A DNA stretch of 38,117 nucleotides. Source: Actinomycetota bacterium (GTDB taxonomy: Bacteria; Actinomycetota; Acidimicrobiia; IMCC26256; PALSA-555). The stretch is from positions 1 to 38,117 of the forward strand of contig VGBI01000016.1 of assembly GCA_016870595.1 (NCBI GenBank), read 5' to 3'. The notes beneath the pieces are model-generated. The model was not told where the DNA came from and made no database searches. It was given only the letters and a program-made list of their open reading frames with translations. Within the stretch, counting starts at the first letter, position 1; every line of letters starts with the position of its first letter. Shown here piece by piece: positions 30,161 to 38,032 of this stretch. Made by a program: the position numbers and the translations under genes.

Positions 30161-32131
30161 GTGACGCCCGTCCGCCGCCGGCTCATCGCCGTCGGCGCGT
30201 TCCCGGCGGCACTGCTCCTCCTCACCCTGGTCCTCGGCCTCGCCGGGATCAGCGGCTCCTCGGTCGCCCGCCACGACCCTGGCGCCGAGCCCGCCGTCGG
30301 GCGCACCCGGGCCATCCGCTACGACGAGTTCCAGGTCCGCACTCCACTGGTGGTCCGCCAGGCCGAGCTCGGCTTCCCGGCCCGGAGCTGGGTCGGCGTC
30401 GGCGAGCACGACATGGGGCTGCTCGCCAACCTCCCGGTCGCGGGCTGGCCCAACCTGGTGCGCCCCCACCAGGTTCCCTACCGGGTGCTCGGGGTCGACC
30501 AGGCGTTCGCGCTCGAGTGGTGGCTCGTGCAATTCGCACTGCCGGCCATCGGCGTGTACGCCCTGCTCCTCGCGTGCCGCACCCGGATCGTCGTCGCCGC
30601 GCTCGCCGGCCTCGCGTTCGCGTGCTGCCCGGCCATGCAGTGGTGGACCTCCACCGGCCTCGGGACGGTCGTCGGCTACCTCGCCCTTGCCGGCGCCGTC
30701 GCCCTCTGGGCCACCCGGGCCCGGTCGCCCGGTGCGCGCGTCGGCCTCGGGGCGCTGGCCGGCTGGCTCGGCGCGTGCGGCGCGCTCGTGCTCTATCTGC
30801 CCTGGGTCGTACCGGTCGCGCTGATCGTGGGCGCGCTGGTCGTCGCCGCCTTCCTGGCCGAGCCCGGGCGGCCCCGCTCGGCCCGGTCCGTCGCCGCCGC
30901 CGTGCTGCCCGTCGCGGTCGCGGCCGCCGTCGTCGGTGGGATCCTGGTCGTCGCCTTCCTCGGCGCCCACGCCGACGCACTTCGGGCCGTGGCCGACAGC
31001 GTCTACCCCGGTCGCCGACGGGAGGCCGGGGGCGAGGGCGGCCTGCGGCTCCTGCTCGGTGCACCGTTCGACGTGATCGCGGCGCGTGATCCCGCCGCAC
31101 TGCCCCTGATCAACGGGGTGAACCAGTCCGAGGCCTCGGGCGGTGTGTTCCTGCTCGCCGCGGTGGCCGCTGCGCTCGCCGTCGACGCCCGCCACGTGTG
31201 CGCCCGCCCGTGGCGCGCCCGGCTCCCCCTCGGTGCCGTGCTCGTGACCGGCGCGGGCCTCGTGGCCTGGTACCTGCTGCCGGTGCCCGCCGCCGTCGGG
31301 GGACTGGTCGGCTTCGACCGCATCCCGTCGTACCGTCTGCTCCCACCCATCGCCCTCGCGTCGGTGCTCGCCCTCGCGTTGTACGTCGAGGCCCGCGACC
31401 GCTGGAGACCACCGTTACGGGACCGCGGCCCACTCGTCGGCGTCGGGGTGTTCGCGGTCGGCACGGTGTGGGCCGCCGCGGTGTTCACGGTCGACGGTCG
31501 CCACGGATCGGTGCGATCGCTCGCCGTCCTCTCCCTGCTGTTCGTCGCGGCGGTCGGGTGGGCGCTGTGGCGCGGTGCCCCCGGCCTCGGCGCACTGGTC
31601 GTCGTGCTCGCGGTCGGCGCCGTGCTGGTGAACCCGGTCCAGCACGGCCTCGGCCCACTGCGCGACGGCCCGGCGGCGCAACTCGGCCGCGAGCTGCGGG
31701 ACCGTCCCGGCGCCGGCCGCGTGGTCGTCTTCGCCAACGACCCTGCCGGCGACATCACCGCCCTCGCCGGGATCACCGCCGGGGGGGTCGACAACGTGTC
31801 GGCCGTCAACCTGTACCCGAACCCCGACGCCTGGCGCGTCCTCGACCCCACCGGTGTGGACCGCACCGCCTGGGACCGGTACGCCAACGCACTGTGGGGC
31901 GTCGCGCCCGAGGGTGCCGCCCCGCGAGTGTTCCTCGAGACCGAGGACACCGTGATCGTGATGGTCGACCCCTGCGATCCCGCCCTCGCCGGGCTCGGGG
32001 TGCGTACCGTGGTGAGCCGGGTGCCCCTCACGCGCGCGTGCCTGACCGCGACCGACCGCGTGCGCGCCGGCGCTGGCGCTTTGTACGTGTACCGGGTCGA
32101 CCGTGCCCGGGTGCCCGGCGCCGGTCGTTGA
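30161..32131 (+). CDS. Large polytopic membrane protein, GT-C/YfhO-like
   Basis: The protein has 656 residues. A first span near residues 10-30 is followed by an extracytoplasmic loop with 'RYDEFQVRTP'. About ten further hydrophobic segments run to ~residue 500, and a soluble C-terminal domain follows ('VVVFANDPAGDITALAGI', 'DTVIVMVDPCD'). The acidic residues in the first outer loop and the overall layout resemble GT-C glycosyltransferases and YfhO-like proteins, which modify surface glycans or teichoic acids. No exact family is recognised. GTG 30161 is supported by TAGGCT eight bases upstream. The gene stands at the start of a surface-biosynthesis stretch. Its end contains the first of three direct repeats. 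Confidence 0.65.
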   Translation: MTPVRRRLIAVGAFPAALLLLTLVLGLAGISGSSVARHDPGAEPAVGRTRAIRYDEFQVRTPLVVRQAELGFPARSWVGVGEHDMGLLANLPVAGWPNLVRPHQVPYRVLGVDQAFALEWWLVQFALPAIGVYALLLACRTRIVVAALAGLAFACCPAMQWWTSTGLGTVVGYLALAGAVALWATRARSPGARVGLGALAGWLGACGALVLYLPWVVPVALIVGALVVAAFLAEPGRPRSARSVAAAVLPVAVAAAVVGGILVVAFLGAHADALRAVADSVYPGRRREAGGEGGLRLLLGAPFDVIAARDPAALPLINGVNQSEASGGVFLLAAVAAALAVDARHVCARPWRARLPLGAVLVTGAGLVAWYLLPVPAAVGGLVGFDRIPSYRLLPPIALASVLALALYVEARDRWRPPLRDRGPLVGVGVFAVGTVWAAAVFTVDGRHGSVRSLAVLSLLFVAAVGWALWRGAPGLGALVVVLAVGAVLVNPVQHGLGPLRDGPAAQLGRELRDRPGAGRVVVFANDPAGDITALAGITAGGVDNVSAVNLYPNPDAWRVLDPTGVDRTAWDRYANALWGVAPEGAAPRVFLETEDTVIVMVDPCDPALAGLGVRTVVSRVPLTRACLTATDRVRAGAGALYVYRVDRARVPGAGR

Positions 32132-32167
32132 CCCCGTCCCCGCACCGGTCGTTGGCACCGGTCGTTG
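32121..32167. repeat. Three direct repeats CCGGTCGTTG upstream of the Tat-protein promoter
   Basis: Identical 10-bp copies lie at 32121-32130, 32145-32154 and 32158-32167; the second and third share the longer CACCGGTCGTTG. The first spans the stop codon of the preceding gene. They sit 21-67 bp before the TAGCGT box, a position suited to an activator. Confidence 0.7.
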
Positions 32168-32187
32168 CGCCCGGCGACGGGTGGTCC

Positions 32188-32193
32188 TAGCGT
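32188..32193 (+). promoter_or_regulatory. -10-like box TAGCGT before the Tat-exported protein gene
   Basis: TAGCGT predicts a start near 32200 and a leader of about 50 nt with the ribosome binding site GGGGGA ahead of ATG 32250. Confidence 0.45.
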
Positions 32194-32249
32194 TCCCGTC
32201 GGGAGACCCGGGGACGTTGGGTGCCCGGCCCGGAGCAGGGGGACCGGCG

Positions 32250-33296
32250 ATGCGTGACGACTCGGGGACCGACGACCCTGGGACCGGCGACCGGAACGCC
32301 GGGATCGACCCGGTCGACGACCGGCGGGCCAGCCGCCGACGCTTCCTGGCGGGCGGCGCCGCCCTCGCCGCAGGCGGGGTCGGGTTCGGGTCGGGAATCC
32401 TGCCCGCCGGCGCGACCGGTCCGAGCCTGTTGGGGGGACCCGGGCCCGAGGCGGCCGGGGCCGACGGCGGCTCCGCACCGTCTGCCCTGCCGAGTCGGTT
32501 CGTCGGCACCACCATGAAGACGATCAACATCTTCGGGTTCCAGGCGATCAGCCCCAGCCCCGGGGCGAGCCTCGTCCAGGAGCTCGGCCTCGGCGTCTGG
32601 GGATCGAACAGCGACGTCGGAGCGATCCTCGACGTCCCCGTCGGATCGACCCTGCTCCAGATCGACTGCTACGGGGTCCGCAGCACCGCCGGGACCCAGT
32701 CCTGGGCCCTCTTCTACACGACACTCGACACCGTGACCGAGCCGACCATCTACCTGTCCGCAACCTCCCCGTCGGGGACCGGCATCCTCCAGACGACGTT
32801 CAGCCCCTTCACCACGGTCGGGCCCGGGCAGGCCTGGGGTGTCGGGATGTTGCAAGCCTCGGCGAGCAGCCTGATCCGCGGGGTCGTCTACCAGTTCGGC
32901 GTGCTCGGCTACGTGCCGGTCACCCCGTTCCGGGCCTACGACTCCCGGTGGTCGGGGGGTGCCGGTGCGCTCGCCAACGCCAACCGGATCGTCTCGGTGC
33001 GGGACGCCCGCGACCCCGAGACCGGTCTGGTGACCACGGCCAACGCCGTACCGGCGGGCGCCTCGGCCGTCACGTTCAACCTCACCATCGCCGACACCGT
33101 CGGTCAGGGATTCCTCTCCGTCGCGCCGGGCACCGCCTCGAGCTCGGGGTCTTCGACCATCAACTGGTCGGCGTCCGGGCAGATCCTCGCCAACGCGAGC
33201 GCTTCGAACCTCGACACGTCACGCAATGTGAAGGTCTTCGCCGGGGGCGGTGGATCCACGCAGTTCGTCATCGACATCACCGGGTACTACATCTGA
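32250..33296 (+). CDS. Tat-exported cell-surface protein
   Basis: The protein has 348 residues. An acidic front is followed by the twin-arginine motif 'SRRRFL' (28-33), a hydrophobic Ala/Gly stretch and an 'AGA' cleavage site near residue 55, so it should leave the cell folded. Residues ~85-225 form a beta-rich domain of unknown family. Residues ~228-348 ('VTPFRAYDSRW', 'VTFNLTIADTVGQGFLSVAP', 'VIDITGYYI') match the surface module repeated in many actinobacterial secreted proteins. ATG 32250 follows GGGGGA by six bases. A structural or adhesive role on the surface is likely; no enzyme motif is seen. Confidence 0.8.
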   Translation: MRDDSGTDDPGTGDRNAGIDPVDDRRASRRRFLAGGAALAAGGVGFGSGILPAGATGPSLLGGPGPEAAGADGGSAPSALPSRFVGTTMKTINIFGFQAISPSPGASLVQELGLGVWGSNSDVGAILDVPVGSTLLQIDCYGVRSTAGTQSWALFYTTLDTVTEPTIYLSATSPSGTGILQTTFSPFTTVGPGQAWGVGMLQASASSLIRGVVYQFGVLGYVPVTPFRAYDSRWSGGAGALANANRIVSVRDARDPETGLVTTANAVPAGASAVTFNLTIADTVGQGFLSVAPGTASSSGSSTINWSASGQILANASASNLDTSRNVKVFAGGGGSTQFVIDITGYYI

Positions 33297-33332
33297 GCGG
33301 AACGCCCCCGCGAACGCCCACCGGGCCCGGCG

Positions 33333-33338
33333 TAGCAT
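33333..33338 (+). promoter_or_regulatory. -10-like box TAGCAT, leaderless start
   Basis: TAGCAT ends 7 nt before ATG 33346, with no ribosome binding site in between. Confidence 0.5.
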
Positions 33339-33345
33339 CACCGTC

Positions 33346-33750
33346 ATGGACGCGTCGGTCGATCAGGAGCTGCTCATCGCCGGTGCGGGCATCGCGGTCA
33401 TCGTCCTCGCCCTCGTCGTCGCCCGTCGCCGACTGCTCACCGTGCGCTACGCAGTCGGGTGGATCGTCCTCGGCGCGCTCATCGTGGTGCTCGCCCTGTG
33501 CACCCCGCTGATCGAGCCGGTCACCGACCGACTCGGCATGACCCCGACCGGCCTCCTCCTCTTCCTCGCCTCGGGCACGCTCCTGCTCATCTGCGTGCAG
33601 CTCTCCATCACCGCGTCGGGGCTCACCGCCCGCCAGCGCGACCTCACCGAGGCGATCGCGCTGCTCGAGGCCCGCGTCGCGGAGATCGAGCCGCGGTCGC
33701 CGACCTCCGATACGCCACCGGCCGGCGGGACCGAGCCGCACGCCCGATGA
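33346..33750 (+). CDS. DUF2304 membrane protein
   Basis: The protein has 134 residues. Three transmembrane segments lie at about 6-24, 33-52 and 65-84, followed by a helical, charged tail with 'LTARQRDLTEAIALLEARVAEIE' that could form a coiled coil (its core reads DLTEAIALLEARVAEIE). This is the DUF2304 layout. Such genes very often sit directly before a GT2 glycosyltransferase, as here, and the pair is thought to work together on lipid-linked sugars. The ATG is supported by TAGCAT seven bases before it. The stop overlaps the GT2 start by four bases (ATGA), implying coupled production. Confidence 0.8.
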   Translation: MDASVDQELLIAGAGIAVIVLALVVARRRLLTVRYAVGWIVLGALIVVLALCTPLIEPVTDRLGMTPTGLLLFLASGTLLLICVQLSITASGLTARQRDLTEAIALLEARVAEIEPRSPTSDTPPAGGTEPHAR

Positions 33751-34472
33751 CCCCCGACGTCCTCGTCGTCATCCCCGCGTACAACGAGTCGGCGTCCGTC
33801 GGCGCCGTCGTGGCCGGACTGGCCGACGCCGGGCTTGCCTGCGTGGTGGTCGACGACGGCTCCGCCGACGCGACCGCCGCCACCGCGCGCGCCGCGGGCG
33901 CCCCGGTGCTCCGGCTCCCGGTCAACCTCGGCGTGGGGGGCGCGTTGCGGTGCGGATTCCGCTACGCCGTCGAGCACGGCTACCGGCGCGTGGTGCAGTG
34001 CGACGCCGACGGTCAGCACCCACCGTCGGAGATCCGCCACCTGCTCGAGGTCCAGGAGTCCACCGGCGCGCACCTCGTGGTCGGGAGTCGCTTCGTCGAC
34101 GGCGCCCCCGCCTATGACGTCGGCCGGGCCCGCCGAATCATCATGCGGGCGCTGTCGGGCATCGTGCGGCGGCGGACCGGCACGGTCCTGCACGACCCCA
34201 CCTCGGGCTTCCGGTGCATCGCGCAGCCGCTGCTCGGGGAGTTCGCCACCTCCTACCCGGTGCACTACCTCGGCGACACCTTCGAGGCCGCGCTCGTCGC
34301 GGCGCGCAGCGGGTACCGCATCGTCGAGGCCCCGGTGCAGATGCTCCCCCGTCAGGGTGGGGCAGCCAGCGCCGGGCCGCTCGCCGCGGTGCGCTTCATC
34401 GCCCGCTCGGTGGTCGCCGCCCTCGCCGGGCTCACGTTCCGGATCCGGCCGCTGGCCGAGACGCAGCCCTGA
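33747..34472 (+). CDS. Family 2 glycosyltransferase (dolichyl/polyprenyl-phosphate sugar synthase type)
   Basis: The protein has 241 residues. 'VVIPAYNESASVGAVV' is the nucleotide-sugar fold start. 'VVVDDGSADAT' and 'QCDADGQHP' are the two Asp motifs that bind the donor and metal. 'VVGSRFVDG' and 'DPTSGFRCI' are typical of the DPM1-like branch. The enzyme would load a sugar onto polyprenyl phosphate for use by GT-C enzymes such as those at 25629-27290 or 30161-32131. It has no C-terminal membrane spans, so the DUF2304 partner may supply the anchor. The gene ends facing the second GT2 gene. Confidence 0.9.
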   Translation: MTPDVLVVIPAYNESASVGAVVAGLADAGLACVVVDDGSADATAATARAAGAPVLRLPVNLGVGGALRCGFRYAVEHGYRRVVQCDADGQHPPSEIRHLLEVQESTGAHLVVGSRFVDGAPAYDVGRARRIIMRALSGIVRRRTGTVLHDPTSGFRCIAQPLLGEFATSYPVHYLGDTFEAALVAARSGYRIVEAPVQMLPRQGGAASAGPLAAVRFIARSVVAALAGLTFRIRPLAETQP

Positions 34473-34503
34473 CCGCTGCGTCGGCCCGGCCCGCGGCCCG
34501 GGC
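34460..34503. terminator. Two hairpins between convergent glycosyltransferase genes
   Basis: GACGCAGC (34460-34467) and GCTGCGTC (34475-34482) form a perfect 8-bp stem whose 7-nt loop contains the GT2 stop codon. A second stem, GCCCGG (34484-34489) with CCGGGC (34498-34503), ends at the stop of the opposite gene. No T-run follows. It is the best terminator candidate in the window. Confidence 0.45.
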
Positions 34504-35406
34504 TCAGACCCGGGCGTTCGTCCGCAGGAGCGCCCACTTCGCGCGTGCGGCGTCACGTCGGCCGTGCACGAGGTCACCGGCGACGCGGTACGCGAGGTGC
34601 GCACGGATGATCCGCTTGCGCCGCGCCCGCGCTGCGGCCCGCTCCCACCCGCACGCGGCCGCCCGGGCGGCGATCTCGTCGTAGACCGCGAGCTCCTCCT
34701 CGAACCGACGCGTGCTCGCGGTCAGGCGGGCGGTCTCGCTCCCGGGGTGACGTCGGTAGTCGTAGTGCACCTCGGCGATCCCGACGACGACACCACCCGC
34801 GAACAAGGTGTCGGCGAGGAACGCGAGGTCCGTCACCTGCTGCCAGCGGGCGGCGAACGGCTCGGCGGGGAGCGCGTCGACTCGGTAGCAGAGCGTGGGA
34901 CAGAAGATGAACTGCCCGCGCAGCAGCCGGTCGAGCCCGGCCTCACCCGCCACCACGGTGTCGCCGGTGGCGCGGGGCTCGATCACGCGCTTCACGCGAT
35001 CGGGCAGGGAGAAGACCGGCGCGCCGTCGGGCCCGATCACCCGGGCCCGCGAGTACACCGCCACCGCGCCCGGGTGGCGGGCATGGGCCCGGACCACCGC
35101 GTCCACGTAGCCGGGGTGGAGGGCGTCGTCGGCGTGCAGGAGCGTCACCAACCGCGCCTCGGCGAGCGCGAGGCACCGATTCCAGTTCCCGGCGAGGCCG
35201 AGGTTGCGGTCGTTGCGCACCGAGCGGATCCGCGGGTCGCCGATCCGGGTGACCACCTCGGCGGCGCCGGGTTCGGGCCCGCAGTCGTCGACCACCACGC
35301 AGGTCCAGTCGTCGCGGGTCTGGGCCCGCACGCTCGCCAGTGCGTGCGCCAGGTGGTCGAGGCCCCGGTAGAAGGGGATCGCCACGGTGACGGTCGGCCC
35401 GGTCAC
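34504..35406 (-). CDS. Family 2 glycosyltransferase
   Basis: The protein has 300 residues. 'VTVAIPFYRGLDHLAHAL' starts the fold. 'CVVVDDCGPEPGA' and 'TLLHADDALHPGYV' are the donor and metal sites. A ~100-residue helical C-terminus with many Arg follows. It would transfer a sugar to a glycan or lipid at the membrane face. GTG 35406 overlaps the stop of the adenylation-carrier-thioesterase gene by four bases (GTGA), so the two proteins are probably made together. This suggests a glycan decorated with, or linked to, an amino or aryl acid. Donor and acceptor are unknown. Confidence 0.88.
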   Translation of the reverse strand: MTGPTVTVAIPFYRGLDHLAHALASVRAQTRDDWTCVVVDDCGPEPGAAEVVTRIGDPRIRSVRNDRNLGLAGNWNRCLALAEARLVTLLHADDALHPGYVDAVVRAHARHPGAVAVYSRARVIGPDGAPVFSLPDRVKRVIEPRATGDTVVAGEAGLDRLLRGQFIFCPTLCYRVDALPAEPFAARWQQVTDLAFLADTLFAGGVVVGIAEVHYDYRRHPGSETARLTASTRRFEEELAVYDEIAARAAACGWERAAARARRKRIIRAHLAYRVAGDLVHGRRDAARAKWALLRTNARV

Positions 35407-37925
35407 CGGGCCTCCCCTGCGTCGGTGACCCCGGCGAAGCACGCCCGGAGGTGGGCGGCGAGCACCGTCACGTGGGGCGGGTACACGAGGCTGTTGTGGG
35501 CCCCGGGAGCCTCGATCCACGGATCCGAACCAGGGGCGTCGGTCACGAGGTGGCGACTCGCCTCGGCCACGAACCGTGCCACCGGCCCGCGCACGGGGCT
35601 GGGTCGGTACCCAACGAGCTGGGTGTCCGCCCGCCGGAGGAACCACTCGAACCGCTCCCGGGTGCCGGGTCGGCGACGGCGCACCTCCCGGCGCACGAGC
35701 GCACGCGCCCGACCCACCGACGGCTGCGCGAAGCGGCGCCGCATACGGCCGACCGTGCCGGTCGCGAGCGGCACCACGCGCTCGATCGGCACGACGTCGA
35801 GCAGCGCGCGATGGACCGTGTAGCCCGATCGCTCGAGCAGCGCCGCGACCTCGATCGCCACGGCCCCCCCGTACGAGTGACCGCAGACCCCGACCGGCCC
35901 GACCGGGGTCTGTGCCTCGATCTCTGCGGCACAGCGTGCTGCGTGCGCCGCCAGCGACCGGTCACGCAGACCCCTCCGGTGCAGCCCGGCCTGCTCGTGC
36001 ACGACGACCGGCTGGTCGTCGCCGAGCTCGAGGAGCAGCGCCCGGTACTGCAGCGCCGACGCCCCGGCCCCGGCGAAGAGGTGCAGGGGCGCCCGGCCGG
36101 CCCCAGGTCGGTAGCAGCGGCACGGCGGCACGTCCCGGCGGCGGGGACCACGAGCGGCGAGCGCCTCGGCGACGGCCCGGGGCGTCGTCGCCTCGAGGAA
36201 GACGTCGAGGTCGACCGACCCGCCGCGGGCCTCACCCAGCGCCTCGGCGATCTCGAGCACCGCCAGCGAGTCGAAGCCCGCCGACCAGAGGTCGTCGTCG
36301 GGACCGAGATCCGGGTCCTGCAGCACGACCGCGGCCACCGCCGTCACCGCCGCGACGAGCGGGTCCTCCACCCCGCCGGTCGCCGCCACCGACCGCCACG
36401 GCACGACGGGCGCCGCGCGCAGCGCGCCCCGGTCGACCTTCCCCCGATCGGTCACCGGGAGTCGGTCGTGGTGCACGAAGACGCCGGGCACGAGGAAGGC
36501 GGGGAGCCGGGCAGCGAGTGTGGTGCGGAGACCGGCAGGCGTCACCGACCCGTCGGTCTCGACGTGGGCCACGAGGCGGGTGCGGGAGTCGCCGAGTCCC
36601 TGGGGGACCACCGCGGCGTCGCGGACCCCGGGGACCTCGCACAGCACCGCCTCCACCTCGGCGGGCTCGACCAGCCGACCGTTGACCTTCACCATGTCGT
36701 CGCGCCGACCGCACGAGTGCCAAATGCCGTCGGCATCGACCCGGACGAGGTCCCCCGAACGCCAGAACGGCGTGCCGTCGGGGTCGCGCCCGAAGCGCTC
36801 GGCGCTGAGGTCGGGATCGCCGTGGCAGCGCGTCACCACGTCGCGGACGAGGACGATCTCCGAGCGGTCACCCGCACCCTCCACCGGTTCGAGCCGGACC
36901 GCGGTCGGGTCGATCGGGGTCCCGAGCGGCACCCGTCCGCGCCCGAGCGGCACCGCCGGACCGATCGTGTGCTCGAGGGTCATGCCCAGGCTCTCCGAGG
37001 CGCCGTAGAGCGACTGCACCGTCACGTCGGGGGCTGCGATCCGCCGGATCTGCGCGACGACGGACCAGTCGAGGCCCTCCCCGAAGGTCATCACGTGACG
37101 CACACCGTCCAGTCGGCGCCCGTCGAGCATCGTCGCGAACGCGTGCACCAGCGACGGCGTCAGCGCGAGGCAGTCCACACCTTCCGAGCCGCAGCGCTCC
37201 GCAAGCACGTCGGGAGGTGTCGCCGCCAGGTCGACGAGCGTCGCCCGGTGCCCCAGGGCGGGCAGGATCAGCGCGAACAGGTATCCGGCGGCGGAGTGCA
37301 ACGGGGCGAACACCGCCAGGTTGGACCAGTCCCCGCGGAGGCGGGGCCGGTCCCAGAGCCGCCAGGCCACCGCCCCTTCGTGCCCGGTCCGCACCACTGC
37401 CTTCGGGGCACCGGTGGAGCCCGAGGTGAAGAACAGCGTGCACATGGCGGTGGGATCGGCGGGGACCGGCGGCTGCGGGTCGCCGACCTCGGGATCCGGA
37501 CCCCCCGGGGGCGGTGGCGCCACCAGGGGCCCGACGTCCACGACCGGTCGACCGAGCAGGGTGGGGCCCGCCGCCCCGACGGCGTCGAGCACCACCGTGG
37601 GCTCGGCCCGGTCGAACATCTGGGCCAGGCGGGGCGCCGGCTCGGTTGCGTCAACGGGGACCAGCGGGCGCGCCGACCACATCACCCCGGTGAGGGCGGC
37701 CACCGAGGCGACGCTGCGATCCACGAGCACGACCACCGGGCCGGGGGCGCCCACTGCCTCCAGGGCCGCGGCCACCCGCCCAGCCCGGCGCACGAGCCCC
37801 CCGTAGCTGAGCGCACCGGTGGCGTCGGCGACCGCCACAGTGTCGGGCGTCGCGGCGAACCGGGCGAGCAGGCGGGTCGCCAGGGGGTACGGCGCCGGGA
37901 CCGCCGGGTCGAAGGACGGCGCCAC
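35403..37925 (-). CDS. Mini-NRPS: adenylation - carrier protein - thioesterase
   Basis: The protein has 840 residues. The adenylation domain (~10-505) has A3 'FFTSGSTGAPK' (165-175), A5 'YGASE' (307-311), A7 'SGDLVR' (390-395) and the A10 Lys K496 ('DRGKVD'). The carrier domain (~520-595) has 'GFDSLAVLE' with phosphopantetheine Ser553. The thioesterase (~612-832) has 'CGHSYGG' with Ser684 and a likely His810. There is no condensation domain, so it would activate one acid, hold it as a thioester and release or transfer it. The specificity pocket cannot be read reliably by eye. GTG 37925 lies 6 nt after TATGTT, a leaderless pattern. Coupled to the GT2 gene downstream. Confidence 0.88.
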   Translation of the reverse strand: MAPSFDPAVPAPYPLATRLLARFAATPDTVAVADATGALSYGGLVRRAGRVAAALEAVGAPGPVVVLVDRSVASVAALTGVMWSARPLVPVDATEPAPRLAQMFDRAEPTVVLDAVGAAGPTLLGRPVVDVGPLVAPPPPGGPDPEVGDPQPPVPADPTAMCTLFFTSGSTGAPKAVVRTGHEGAVAWRLWDRPRLRGDWSNLAVFAPLHSAAGYLFALILPALGHRATLVDLAATPPDVLAERCGSEGVDCLALTPSLVHAFATMLDGRRLDGVRHVMTFGEGLDWSVVAQIRRIAAPDVTVQSLYGASESLGMTLEHTIGPAVPLGRGRVPLGTPIDPTAVRLEPVEGAGDRSEIVLVRDVVTRCHGDPDLSAERFGRDPDGTPFWRSGDLVRVDADGIWHSCGRRDDMVKVNGRLVEPAEVEAVLCEVPGVRDAAVVPQGLGDSRTRLVAHVETDGSVTPAGLRTTLAARLPAFLVPGVFVHHDRLPVTDRGKVDRGALRAAPVVPWRSVAATGGVEDPLVAAVTAVAAVVLQDPDLGPDDDLWSAGFDSLAVLEIAEALGEARGGSVDLDVFLEATTPRAVAEALAARGPRRRDVPPCRCYRPGAGRAPLHLFAGAGASALQYRALLLELGDDQPVVVHEQAGLHRRGLRDRSLAAHAARCAAEIEAQTPVGPVGVCGHSYGGAVAIEVAALLERSGYTVHRALLDVVPIERVVPLATGTVGRMRRRFAQPSVGRARALVRREVRRRRPGTRERFEWFLRRADTQLVGYRPSPVRGPVARFVAEASRHLVTDAPGSDPWIEAPGAHNSLVYPPHVTVLAAHLRACFAGVTDAGEAR

Positions 37926-37931
37926 GGCCCC

Positions 37932-37937
37932 AACATA
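37932..37937 (-). promoter_or_regulatory. -10-like box TATGTT, leaderless start of the mini-NRPS gene
   Basis: On the minus strand TATGTT ends 6 nt before GTG 37925. Confidence 0.5.
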
Positions 37938-37992
37938 CCGACGCGCCGGACCCCTGACTCGCCCGGTTCGCCGGGGGCAATCATCGCCGTGC

Positions 37993-37998
37993 TAGGTT
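37993..37998 (+). promoter_or_regulatory. -10-like box TAGGTT before the right-edge gene
   Basis: TAGGTT lies 34 nt before GTG 38033, which has GGGGAG as ribosome binding site. It is divergent from the mini-NRPS promoter, 55 bp away. Confidence 0.4.
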
Positions 37999-38032
37999 TC
38001 CGGCGTTTCGCCCTTGCAGTGGGGAGCACACG

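Noticed and set aside
35403-37925. Full NRPS natural-product cluster
   Set aside because: There is a single module without condensation domain and no tailoring, transporter or phosphopantetheinyl transferase genes next to it.
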